Shown here in pieces: positions 1 to 8,092 of a stretch of DNA of 64,000 nucleotides. A program made the translations under genes and the position numbers. Numbering within the stretch: the first letter of the stretch is position 1; every line of letters begins with the position of its first letter. The notes under the pieces were generated by a model. That model worked only from the letters and a program-made list of their open reading frames with translations. It was not told where the DNA came from and made no database searches. The stretch is from CAJQQK01 sp965224225 (GTDB lineage Bacteria; Pseudomonadota; Alphaproteobacteria; Rhizobiales; Hyphomicrobiaceae): contig CBDCZF010000027.1 in assembly GCA_965224225.1 (NCBI GenBank), positions 72,907-136,906 of the forward strand, given 5' to 3'.

Positions 1-993
1 GACAAGCACGTCTGGATCCAGCCCTACAACAAGGAGAATGTCGAATACCTGTTTCGCCTGGCGGCAATCGCTGCCGGCGGCGAGGCGGAACTGAGGGCCA
101 GGCCGATTGCAAGCTGCATTACGTGTTCGTTCTCGCCGCTTGAATTCAAGGTGATGGACGTCGAGGCGATCATCCAGGCCGGCAAGATCGGCCTGCCGCT
201 GCATGCCTGTTCATTGCCGTCGGCCGGCGGCACGGCACCGCTCACGACGCCGGGCCTGGTGCTGATGGCGGCTGCCGAGATCGCCGCGATGGTGACCATG
301 GCCCACGTGCTGGCGCCGGGAACACCGGTGATTGCAACGCCGCTGATGTTCACGCTTGACATGCGGACCGGCAGTGCGCTGCAGTCGTGCGTGGAATCGC
401 GTCAGGCAGCAACCATGGCCATCGAAGTGGTCAAGCGTGGTTTCGGTCTGATAGCACATACCTACGGCGCGGGCTCGGATACACCGGACGTCGACATGCA
501 ATCGATGGCCGAGCGTGCGCTTCTCGGCCAGGACGTGGCGCTTGCCGGCGCCGATATTCTTGGTGGCATCGGTCAGCTGGAGTGCGCGACGGTGTTCAGT
601 CCGGTTCAGGCAGTGCTCGATAATGAACTGGGTGCCATGTTGCGCCGCTACATTCAGGTGCCTGGGATCGATGATGAGAGCCTCAACTGGCGCGAGGTTC
701 TCGAAATCCGGGCTGGTGGACACTTTCTTGATTCCGGTCACACGCTGAAATATTGCCGCGCGCAGCTGATCCCGCAGGCCTTTCTGCGCCAGGGCCGCGA
801 TGATTATGAAGCCGCCGGCAGACGCACGGCCTTCGAACAGGCGCGCGACATCTGTTTGGATCTGCTCGCCAAACCGCCGCCACCGGGGCTGCCGGACGAG
901 ACGGCTGTTGCGGAGATGGCCGATGTCGTGGCGCTGGCCGACAAGCATATCCTGGAGGCTGCCGCGGCCCATATCGGACCCAATGTCGTGTAA
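1..993 (+). CDS. Trimethylamine methyltransferase (MttB/COG5598) family protein, 5'-truncated by window edge
   Basis: The frame is open from base 1 to the TAA at 991-993, giving 330 residues, about the last two thirds of a family whose members are near 500 residues. MttB-family proteins move a methyl group from a methylated amine (trimethylamine, glycine betaine and similar) to a corrinoid protein. Gly/Ala-rich barrel-like segments and the AHTYGAGSDTPD and GADILGGIGQLE stretches support the family. No in-frame TAG occurs in the visible part, so this is likely the non-pyrrolysine branch, whose substrates are often quaternary amines such as betaines. The substrate cannot be read from the sequence. 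The N-terminus and any corrinoid-protein partner lie outside the window. Confidence 0.85.
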   Translation, partial: DKHVWIQPYNKENVEYLFRLAAIAAGGEAELRARPIASCITCSFSPLEFKVMDVEAIIQAGKIGLPLHACSLPSAGGTAPLTTPGLVLMAAAEIAAMVTMAHVLAPGTPVIATPLMFTLDMRTGSALQSCVESRQAATMAIEVVKRGFGLIAHTYGAGSDTPDVDMQSMAERALLGQDVALAGADILGGIGQLECATVFSPVQAVLDNELGAMLRRYIQVPGIDDESLNWREVLEIRAGGHFLDSGHTLKYCRAQLIPQAFLRQGRDDYEAAGRRTAFEQARDICLDLLAKPPPPGLPDETAVAEMADVVALADKHILEAAAAHIGPNVV

Positions 994-1275
994 TCAGTGC
1001 CTTCGAGCCGCCCCGTCCCCGGCCAAGGAACTGCTTTCGATTCTCGTCTCGTCGCAAGAGGGTGAATGAACGGTTAATTCCAGAAGTCTATGATATGGCG
1101 ACGGAATTCTGAGATCCGCGCGGGCTGGCTGACGCCTGCGGCGATGACCTGTGAACCAGAGACCGGATGCACACCACTCTGAAAGAGTGTTCGTGGTAAA
1201 GGCATCCGGATCTGAACGGGGCGTTGGCCTGCATCTTGCGTCGCGTTCCTTCCCGAGAGGCAGGGATGAGCGAGA

Positions 1276-2736
1276 GTGGCGGGGCTATCAGCACAGTCAA
1301 TTGATCCGGCAACGCCAGGCGACGGCGATGCTGACCACCGAGCGGGCGACCAGCGTCCCGGCCGGCGTCAGCGCCTCGAGCGGTTGATAGGCAATCTCGG
1401 CCTGCTGCTTGATCCGACAAAGCGTCGGGCGCTGACGGCGCTCGGCATCCGCGTGGTCGGTGCTGCAATCGCCTATGCCATGCAAGTGCTGCTGGCGCGC
1501 TGGATGGGGCTTGGCGAATACGGCATTTTCGTCGGCATTTGGGTCTGGCTGATCGTCTTCGGCGGAATCGCACCACTCGGCCTCAACGTCGGCATCATCG
1601 GTCCGCTCGCCACCTTCCGCGATGAAGGCGATCTGGCACGGTGGCGGGGGCTGGTGCTGACCAGCGTCGCCGTGACCTGCGGTGCCGGATTGACGCTGGC
1701 ACTCGGCGGCTGGCTTGCCATAGCCGCTGCACCCGGATTGTTTGCCAAGGCCTATCTGATGCCGTTGTGGCTCAGCTTGTTCTGCATCCCACTGATGGCG
1801 CTGAGCGAGATCAACGAAGGCATTTCCCGGGCCAACGGCTGGATGACGACGGCGCTGGCACCGACCTATCTGTTGCGGCCATGCCTGCTGATCGGCGGTG
1901 CATCGATTGCGTTGGCCACAGGCGCGGAGCTCAATGCGACACTGATCATGGCGCTGGCAATCTTTGCCTGCCTGGCGACCATCGCTGCCCAGGGGGGCGT
2001 ATTAGTCTGGCGGGTCCGCAAGCTTGGCGCCTTTGCCGACGCCCGGATATCGGCGACACCGGTCGCCTGGGTGTGGGCCTCGCTACCGATCGTACTGGCC
2101 CAGACCTTCGAACTCACAACCCAGAACTTCGACATTATCGCGGTATCGTATTTCCTCGGACCCGAAAACACGGGCGTCTACTTTGCCGCCCTGAAGACCA
2201 TTGCGCTACTGGCCTTCGTTCGGTTCGCGGTCGGTGCGGCAACTGCCAATCGGGTCGCCAGCCTGCATGCCGCCGGCGAGCCGGAGGCGTTTGCAGGCGA
2301 GCTGCAAGGTGCCGTCAATCTGACCTTCTGGCCAACCTTGATCGGTGCGATCGTAATCGTCGCCCTGTCACCGTTTTTGCTGTCGTTGTTCGGGGAAGAA
2401 TTCGCCAACTACGCGTATCTGACGGCGGTGCTGAGCGTCGGGTTTGTCGTAAGGAGCGTCGTCGGGCCGTCCGAACTATATCTCAATGTGCTCGGACATC
2501 AGCGTGCCTGCGCCGCCGTGCTGTCCGGGGCTGCCCTTCTCAACGTCGTCTTGAATATTCTGCTGATCCCGTTGTTCGGCCTGCTTGGCGCAGCGCTGGC
2601 GACAACGGTCTCGCTGATCGGGCTTGCGGCAAGCATGTTCGTCATCGCCAAACGGCGCCTCGCCATTGCCATGCGCCCGACGCTGCCCATGACGACCATA
2701 CGCAAACTGCTCGGCGGTCCGAAACAGTGTGCATAG
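1276..2736 (+). CDS. Polysaccharide flippase / oligosaccharide translocase (MATE/Wzx-like)
   Basis: This is a 486-residue polytopic membrane protein. From about residue 50 there are repeated hydrophobic helices, with short charged loops that keep the RWMGLGEYGIF-type motif near the first helix. That pattern is typical of the MOP superfamily (Wzx/RfbX), which moves undecaprenyl-linked glycans across the inner membrane. The start is a GTG at 1276; an ATG ten bases upstream is in another frame and stops early. The first 35 residues are polar and low in complexity, so the true start could be the TTG near 1384. No glycosyltransferases lie beside it; the nearest glycan genes in the window are at 50-53 kb. 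Confidence 0.8.
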   Translation: MAGLSAQSIDPATPGDGDADHRAGDQRPGRRQRLERLIGNLGLLLDPTKRRALTALGIRVVGAAIAYAMQVLLARWMGLGEYGIFVGIWVWLIVFGGIAPLGLNVGIIGPLATFRDEGDLARWRGLVLTSVAVTCGAGLTLALGGWLAIAAAPGLFAKAYLMPLWLSLFCIPLMALSEINEGISRANGWMTTALAPTYLLRPCLLIGGASIALATGAELNATLIMALAIFACLATIAAQGGVLVWRVRKLGAFADARISATPVAWVWASLPIVLAQTFELTTQNFDIIAVSYFLGPENTGVYFAALKTIALLAFVRFAVGAATANRVASLHAAGEPEAFAGELQGAVNLTFWPTLIGAIVIVALSPFLLSLFGEEFANYAYLTAVLSVGFVVRSVVGPSELYLNVLGHQRACAAVLSGAALLNVVLNILLIPLFGLLGAALATTVSLIGLAASMFVIAKRRLAIAMRPTLPMTTIRKLLGGPKQCA

Positions 2737-2751
2737 CTCATCAGAGACTGG

Positions 2752-3144
2752 TCAGTGGCGTGTGCGCTGGCGCTGTTCGATGCGGGCTTTGAAGCTGTCC
2801 ATCAAGGCATCAATGTCTCGACAGAACGCGTGATAGCGTTCATTGAATGCGGGGTTGGTCGAACGTTTTGGCTTGGCAGTGCGCCGGACAACTGGCGTCA
2901 GATCCTGCAAGCTTTGTTGTAGGCGCGGTGATTGGCCTAGTCCCAAGCGTTCGATGATCTCAGGCCGGCCATTCGCTATATCATCGATCAAGCCAGCCGT
3001 ACGCGATCGGGATGATTGGCGCTGCGTATCCAGGTAGTCAGCGATCCGCGACAGATCGTTGGACAACTCCGCCGGATCACTTGCGTCTTGTGCTTCGACC
3101 TCATTCCGATCCGCTTGCATTGACGACGATTTATCCGTTGTCAT
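2752..3144 (-). CDS. Hypothetical protein, 130 aa, polar and probably helical
   Basis: I do not recognise the family. The protein is polar and charged, with an acidic Ser/Asp-rich N-terminus (about residues 1-35). A helical-looking middle region follows, and the C-terminus is basic and ends in RIEQRQRTRH. There is no signal peptide, membrane segment or cysteine cluster. ATG at 3144 is preceded by a GAGG element at about the right distance. It is convergent with the flippase (15 bp between stops). It lies 94 bp downstream of another small minus-strand gene, with which it may be co-transcribed. That a gene is present is inferred from the ribosome site, tight packing and plausible composition. 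Confidence 0.5.
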   Translation of the reverse strand: MTTDKSSSMQADRNEVEAQDASDPAELSNDLSRIADYLDTQRQSSRSRTAGLIDDIANGRPEIIERLGLGQSPRLQQSLQDLTPVVRRTAKPKRSTNPAFNERYHAFCRDIDALMDSFKARIEQRQRTRH

Positions 3145-3238
3145 GCCTCAACCTCACAAAGCCGGCGATAAGCATCATCGAGGACACGTGGATCACCCAG
3201 CGTGTCTCTCAATCATTCGCGACCGGTCGTCTTGCCGG

Positions 3239-3541
3239 CTAGGCGTCCTTACCGGTTTCGCCTTGATTGACGTTGAATTCGGCGAGCCCTTTGAGGAGCG
3301 CCTCGGCCTTACCCTGGATCTGGGCGGAATCACGGACCGGCGAGGCGTCGCCTTCAGCCGCGCGGATCTTGTTTTCCCGTGTCCAGAAATAAGATTCGAG
3401 CTGTTCAGCCAGGGCTGCTCGCGCAGCCGTCGAGTCATTGATGTAGTTGACGATATGCGTAACCGTGTCGGCCTCGTTCTTGAGATCTTCAAGGTAGGCG
3501 TCAAGCAGCTTGACAAGATTGTCCTGAATATTCTGGCTCAT
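3239..3541 (-). CDS. Hypothetical protein, 100 aa, helical
   Basis: This small soluble protein has no recognised domain. It begins MSQNIQDNLVKLLDAYLEDL and looks almost entirely alpha-helical, with an acidic character and a short Trp/Tyr-containing patch (LESYFWTREN) in the middle. ATG at 3541 is preceded by a GGGGAAAG-like purine run. It sits upstream of the 130-residue unknown on the same strand, and the two may form a two-gene unit. It is divergent from ttcA, with about 185 bp between the starts that must hold both promoters. Confidence 0.5.
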   Translation of the reverse strand: MSQNIQDNLVKLLDAYLEDLKNEADTVTHIVNYINDSTAARAALAEQLESYFWTRENKIRAAEGDASPVRDSAQIQGKAEALLKGLAEFNVNQGETGKDA

Positions 3542-3726
3542 TTAGGCTTTCCCCGACGATGCACCCAAGCACTGACTTGTTCTCGTTAGTTGCCCTGCCT
3601 ATGAGATTCGCTATGCATGAGCAATTGCTGGCCGCAGGCATTGAATTCTGATGCAACAGCGTGACATTTTGGCCAACGTCGCAAGGGGATGGGAACAACC
3701 AACCTATACGATCAGGGGTGAACACG

Positions 3727-4671
3727 ATGCAGGATGAACAATCGGCAGTTGGTGATAATGCCTGCCATCCGCTGCTCGCCGCTGGCGGGGGTTCACTCAA
3801 GGCACGCAAGGTACGCAAGCGCCTGACGCGCCAGATCCGCCAGGCGATCGACGATTATGCGATGCTGGAGCCGGGCGCCAAATGGCTGGTGTGTCTGTCG
3901 GGCGGCAAGGATTCCTACACGCTGCTTGCCATTCTGCACGACCTCAAGTGGCGCGGCGTGCTGCCGGTCGACCTGCTCGCCTGCAACCTGGATCAGGGAC
4001 AGCCGGGCTTTCCGAAGGGCCTGATCGGCGATTACCTCGACCGCTTCGATGTGCCCTATCACGTCGAGACGCAGGATACGTTTTCGATCGTCACTGAAAA
4101 GGTGCCAGCGCACCGGACCTATTGTTCCCTCTGCTCGCGGCTGAGACGTGCGATCCTCTACCGCGTGGCGCGTGAACAGGGCTGCAGTGCCGTGGTGCTC
4201 GGCCACCATGGCGACGATATTCTCGAGACCTTCTTTCTCAACCTGTTCCATGGCGGCCGGCTCGCCGCCATGCCGCCCAAGCTGCTGAACGAGGAGGGCG
4301 ATCTGACGGTGCTGCGGCCGATGGCCTATTGCGAGGAAGCCGACATCGTCCGCTTTGCAGACGACATGGCGTTTCCGATCATTCCCTGCGACCTGTGTGG
4401 TTCGCAGGACGGCCTGCAGCGCCAGGCGATCAAGGCCATGCTCGGGGCCTGGGAACGCGAGACGCCGGGGCGCAAGAGGGTGATGCTGCGCGCGCTGGCC
4501 AATGCGCGCCCGTCGCACTTGCTTGACCGGGGTTTATTCGATTTCGAGTCCCTGAGGGGCGGATGGTCGGGCTCGGCGACGATGGTGCAAGAAGCAGAGC
4601 CTGCCGCGGCTTGTGACCGCGTGTCGGCACTGTTTGCCGCAACCAACGGCACACAAAGCGACATCGCTTAA
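3727..4671 (+). CDS. ttcA: tRNA 2-thiocytidine(32) synthetase TtcA
   Basis: TtcA thiolates C32 of certain tRNAs using ATP and an iron-sulfur cluster. This 314-residue protein has the PP-loop SGGKDS at residues 58-63 that binds ATP. It also has the family cysteine pairs CSLC (133/136) and CDLC (221/224), which hold the cluster and sulfur. GHHGDDILETFFLN at about 159-172 is a further TtcA signature. The open frame extends upstream to 3661, but ATG at 3727 is chosen because an AGGGGTGA-type ribosome site precedes it. The C-terminal 40 residues after the conserved domain are Ala/Gly-rich and variable. It stands as a single gene, divergent from two small unknown genes. Confidence 0.93.
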   Translation: MQDEQSAVGDNACHPLLAAGGGSLKARKVRKRLTRQIRQAIDDYAMLEPGAKWLVCLSGGKDSYTLLAILHDLKWRGVLPVDLLACNLDQGQPGFPKGLIGDYLDRFDVPYHVETQDTFSIVTEKVPAHRTYCSLCSRLRRAILYRVAREQGCSAVVLGHHGDDILETFFLNLFHGGRLAAMPPKLLNEEGDLTVLRPMAYCEEADIVRFADDMAFPIIPCDLCGSQDGLQRQAIKAMLGAWERETPGRKRVMLRALANARPSHLLDRGLFDFESLRGGWSGSATMVQEAEPAAACDRVSALFAATNGTQSDIA

Positions 4672-4776
4672 CCTTGCGTCAACCATCCAATTCTAACGTC
4701 GGCTGCCGGCGCGAAACCAGCTCGAAAGGGCATGGGTTGGGCCGGATTGACAGTTGGTTGCGGGTGGAAGCGTCGT

Positions 4777-5736
4777 ATGGGCAAGGCGTGGCGTTGGCGG
4801 GCGGGTGCTTGGCGCATCGCGCGCGCTGTCCTGCTGCTGGTCGTACTGGCGGCCGGAGCAGCGCCGGTAAACGGGGCCGACTGGAATAAAGGCTTTCGCG
4901 ACCGTTTTGTCCGCGTCGAAGCACCGGGGCACCCTCCGATAGAACTCTATGCGAACGAGGCCGGGCGCGGCGAGACGATCGTGCTGCTGCACGGGCTTGG
5001 AGCGTCGAGCTATACGTTTCGCGATCTTGCGCCGGCGCTGGCGCGCCACTACCGGGTGATCACCGTCGATCTCAAGGGCCATGGGCGCTCCGACAAGCCG
5101 TTCGACAGACACTATTCCCCACGCGACCAGGCGGTTCTGATCTACTGGTTCCTGCGCCAGGAGGGGTTGAACCGCGTGACACTTGCCGGTCATTCGCTGG
5201 GAGGTCTGGTTGCGCTCAATCTCGCCGTCCTGCTGCAGCGCTACGACCGCAAACGTCTCCGTCGTCTCGTGCTGATGAGCGCGCCGGCTTATCCCCAGGA
5301 GCTGACGAGCGCCGTCTCGTTTCTGCGTAAACCTGTCCTGCCTTATGTCGCGCTGACGCTGGTGCCGCGCCAGATCCCGATTGCCATCGCGCTGATGAGC
5401 GAGGTCGTCGGCCTGCCGCAGGATGTGACCAGCCGCGATATCTGGACTTATGCCGAACCATTTGCCGATGCCGGCGCACGCCATGCGCTGATCGAGACGG
5501 CTCGCCAGATCGTGCCGCGAAACGCCAAAGAGGTGATCGGCAAATATGCCAAGGTCCGCCAGCCGACCCTGCTGATCTGGTGCCGCGACGACAATGTCGT
5601 GCCGCTGGAGACGGGGCGCAAACTGCGCCGGCAATTGCCGAGGGCCAAGCTCAGGGTGCTCAAAGGCTGCAATCACGTGCCGCCCGAGCAAAAGCCGAAG
5701 GAGGTGCTGGAGACACTGCGCCGCTTCATGCGGTGA
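4777..5736 (+). CDS. Secreted alpha/beta-fold hydrolase
   Basis: This is an alpha/beta hydrolase of 319 residues. HGLGASSYTF forms the oxyanion-hole region, GHSLGG is the nucleophile elbow with catalytic Ser, and an Asp near the CRDDNVVP stretch and His in GCNHVPPEQ complete a plausible triad. The N-terminus has basic residues followed by a hydrophobic run ending ARAVLLLVVLAAGAAPVNGA, which reads as a signal peptide, so the enzyme likely acts in the periplasm. An in-frame ATG at 4732 exists, but the start at 4777 puts the basic region and hydrophobic core in normal signal-peptide order. The substrate is unknown; ester or amide hydrolysis is the general activity. Confidence 0.82.
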   Translation: MGKAWRWRAGAWRIARAVLLLVVLAAGAAPVNGADWNKGFRDRFVRVEAPGHPPIELYANEAGRGETIVLLHGLGASSYTFRDLAPALARHYRVITVDLKGHGRSDKPFDRHYSPRDQAVLIYWFLRQEGLNRVTLAGHSLGGLVALNLAVLLQRYDRKRLRRLVLMSAPAYPQELTSAVSFLRKPVLPYVALTLVPRQIPIAIALMSEVVGLPQDVTSRDIWTYAEPFADAGARHALIETARQIVPRNAKEVIGKYAKVRQPTLLIWCRDDNVVPLETGRKLRRQLPRAKLRVLKGCNHVPPEQKPKEVLETLRRFMR

Positions 5737-5750
5737 GGTGCAGGCCGCGC

Positions 5751-6572
5751 CTACTTGCAGACGCGATAGTTGCCGTGGCGCCCGTGGCTTGCAAGGTCGA
5801 GATGCAGATGATCGTGGTGATAGCGGTCGGCGTTGGGGCCAAGCACCGTCGAGAAATGCTCACAAGCACCGCGATGGATGTAGCGCAGGAAGCGGCGGGA
5901 ATCCTCTCGTCCGCGCCAGCCTCGCTTGACGGTAACGACACGGCCATTGGCAAGCTGGAATTCCGAAATGTCGAGGGCGTTGCCCCGGCCGTGCTCAGAT
6001 AGCTTGGCGCCGCGAATGCTGTTGCGGGTCCGGCAAGAGTAGGAGGCGGCGATGCGCATGCGCACCACGTCAGAGCCGAGATAGCGCCGGGCGGCCGGCG
6101 TCAGGACGCGGGTGATCCAGGTTTCGAATGACGGTATCATCTGGCAGCGCATGGTTGCGGCCGGGGCAAGCGTGATGCGCCCACCCGCGGCTGCCTGTAC
6201 GACGAAGGGCTGGACCAGATGGCAGTCGCCGTTGCCGATCGGTGAACGCGGCCGGATGAATTGCGTCGTCTGCACATAGCCGCCGTTGAGGCAGGCGGTT
6301 TCCGACTGGCGAACGTGTGGCGCGTGCGGCTTGAAGCGCGGCATGGCGGCAAATCGAGGCAGCGGCGAATAGGATCTCGCAGGTTCACTGTGGTGGCGCG
6401 TAGATGGCGACCAGTATCTGATCGTGCCGCTGAGCGAACCACCCTGCTCGAGCGAGGATGCGCTGCCGGTTGAGAGCAGGCTTGCGCGCTCGCTGGTTGC
6501 CGCGCGCGAGCAGCCGCCGACGGCAAGGCAGGCAACGAGCAACACGATCGACGGGTGGATGCGATTGATCAT
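5751..6572 (-). CDS. Extensin-like C-terminal domain lipoprotein (LAS-type peptidase fold)
   Basis: This is a 273-residue protein. The N-terminus has a signal and a lipobox (AVGGC), predicting a lipid-anchored envelope protein. The C-terminal half carries SEHGRGNALDIS and DHLHLDL, the metal-binding signatures shared by extensin-family proteins and D-Ala-D-Ala dipeptidase-like LAS enzymes, and paired cysteines (CRTRN, ACEHF, final YRVCK). Cell-wall peptide cleavage is the likely role; this is inference from the fold. ATG at 6572 gives the lipoprotein signal near the N-terminus, unlike the longer frame beginning at 6683. It is convergent with the hydrolase, with 14 bp between the stops. Confidence 0.82.
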   Translation of the reverse strand: MINRIHPSIVLLVACLAVGGCSRAATSERASLLSTGSASSLEQGGSLSGTIRYWSPSTRHHSEPARSYSPLPRFAAMPRFKPHAPHVRQSETACLNGGYVQTTQFIRPRSPIGNGDCHLVQPFVVQAAAGGRITLAPAATMRCQMIPSFETWITRVLTPAARRYLGSDVVRMRIAASYSCRTRNSIRGAKLSEHGRGNALDISEFQLANGRVVTVKRGWRGREDSRRFLRYIHRGACEHFSTVLGPNADRYHHDHLHLDLASHGRHGNYRVCK

Positions 6573-6996
6573 GGGCGACAGCAATAACTTCGGACCGCTA
6601 ACTCCGCGTAACCGCATCCTTAATCGGCCTTTAGGCTGCGTACGGTTTCGGCACCGGTCACTGGTGCACGACGTTTCCGGCATCCGCTTGGCCTGATCAT
6701 GGCAAACCTGAGATCAAGCGCGACGGCTCTATGCCACGGGCGTTTTGGCCGGCAACGGTGACGGTCTCGCTAGTCGGTTTGGCGATTCGAGTCAAAGGCG
6801 CCCGGTCGAGCTGCCGCCGCCGCCCTTTTGAGAACATGGTCAATGTTCGGTATTTTGCGAAAAATCGAAAAGTGCTGCCGGAAAGCGCGGCGATCATCCA
6901 TAGTTATGGACATTTTCCCCGATACAGGGGATATGAAAACCTCGCCTTTGTTGGAAGGTTCGCCGTGCCCGAAACGGGCGGCGGGCAGCGGTTGGA
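6573..6996. other. Intergenic region between divergent genes
   Basis: There are about 420 bases between the extensin-like lipoprotein gene and the PfkB kinase gene, which point away from each other. I see no convincing gene. The region includes an A/T-richer segment near 6830-6930 that could hold the kinase promoter. A compact G/C hairpin follows at about 6962-6982 (GCCGTGCCCG, loop, CGGGCGGC), just ahead of the kinase start. No riboswitch class is recognisable. Confidence 0.5.
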
Positions 6997-7908
6997 GTGT
7001 TGGGGGTGACGAGGCCGATCATCTGTGTCGGACACGCGGCGCTGGACCGCATCTATCGCGTCGACGCGATCCCGCGCCAACCCGGCAAAATCAGAGCGCT
7101 CGAACACATGGAGAGCGGCGGCGGCATGGCGGCCAACGCGGCGGCCGCGATCGCCCGGCTCGGCGGCCGGTCGGAACTCTGGAGCCGGGTCGGTGCCGAT
7201 GACAGCGGCCGGCGCATCAAGGCGGGCCTGATGAAGGCGGGCGTCGATGTGCGCTACGTAGAAACTTTCGAGGAAGGCCGGTCGTCGAATGCCGTGGTGA
7301 TCGTCGATGCCAGCGGCGAACGCCTGGTGATTGGCGCGCGCGACGTCAATATGCCGAACGGGACGAGTTGGCTGCCGCTCGAGCGGATCGATGGTGCGGC
7401 AATTGTGCTCGCCGACATGCGCTGGGTCGAGGCGGCACGAGTCGTGTTCGAACGGGCGCGGGCAGCCGGCGTGCCGACCGTGCTCGATGCCGATCTTGGC
7501 GGCCGCGAGAGCCTGACCGAGATCTTGTTGTTGACCGACTATGCAATCTTTTCTGAAGGTGCCCTCGATGAATTCCTGCCCGGCATGGGCCGGCGCCAGC
7601 AACTCGACCGGCTTTTGCTGATGGGTCCCCATCATGCCGGCGTCACACTCGGCGCCGGGGGCTATATGTGGCGCGATACGTTCGGCGGTGGCACCAGCGA
7701 GGGCTATCAGACCGCTGTTGCCGACACGACTGGTGCCGGCGACGCGTTTCATGGCGCGTTCTCGCTGATGCTCTCCGAGCAGCGTTCAATAGCGGCCTGC
7801 GCGCGCGTTGCCAATGCGGTTGCGGCGATGAAATGCCGCCGCCTTGGCGCCCGCGCCGGCCTTCCAACGCGCGAAGAACTGGCCGTATTTGTCGGCGAGC
7901 CAGTTTGA
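6997..7908 (+). CDS. PfkB/ribokinase-family sugar kinase
   Basis: This is a 303-residue carbohydrate kinase that phosphorylates a sugar or sugar-like alcohol with ATP. ESGGGMAANAA near residues 39-49 is the PfkB N-terminal glycine-rich signature. DTTGAGD at 243-249 is the C-terminal signature, which supplies the catalytic Asp249 and the anion hole. The start is GTG at 6997, with an alternative GTG at 7006. The sugar is not identifiable. A gene for transketolase begins 184 bp downstream and pgk follows, which suggests a central carbon role, but the spacing allows separate promoters. Confidence 0.85.
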   Translation: MLGVTRPIICVGHAALDRIYRVDAIPRQPGKIRALEHMESGGGMAANAAAAIARLGGRSELWSRVGADDSGRRIKAGLMKAGVDVRYVETFEEGRSSNAVVIVDASGERLVIGARDVNMPNGTSWLPLERIDGAAIVLADMRWVEAARVVFERARAAGVPTVLDADLGGRESLTEILLLTDYAIFSEGALDEFLPGMGRRQQLDRLLLMGPHHAGVTLGAGGYMWRDTFGGGTSEGYQTAVADTTGAGDAFHGAFSLMLSEQRSIAACARVANAVAAMKCRRLGARAGLPTREELAVFVGEPV

Positions 7909-8092
7909 AGCACACGGACTCTAATGTGCTGCGATTGGTGATATTGTCCGGTTTGTCGGTTTACGCTGCTGGCGCCGGGCGTTAAACGACAGCGACAACC
8001 GATCGGAATCATTCCTTGAAACAGCACCGTGCGTGTCGGCTAGTCGGGCAGACGGCGCGCGGGATCGCCTGTGGGCGGCGGAGGAACAGGCT

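Noticed and set aside
211..972. Long minus-strand frame across the MttB homologue
   Set aside because: The plus-strand protein is well conserved; the antisense reading lacks domains and a ribosome site.
1..993. Possible pyrrolysine (TAG) codon in the MttB homologue
   Set aside because: No in-frame TAG occurs in the visible part and the frame ends in TAA.
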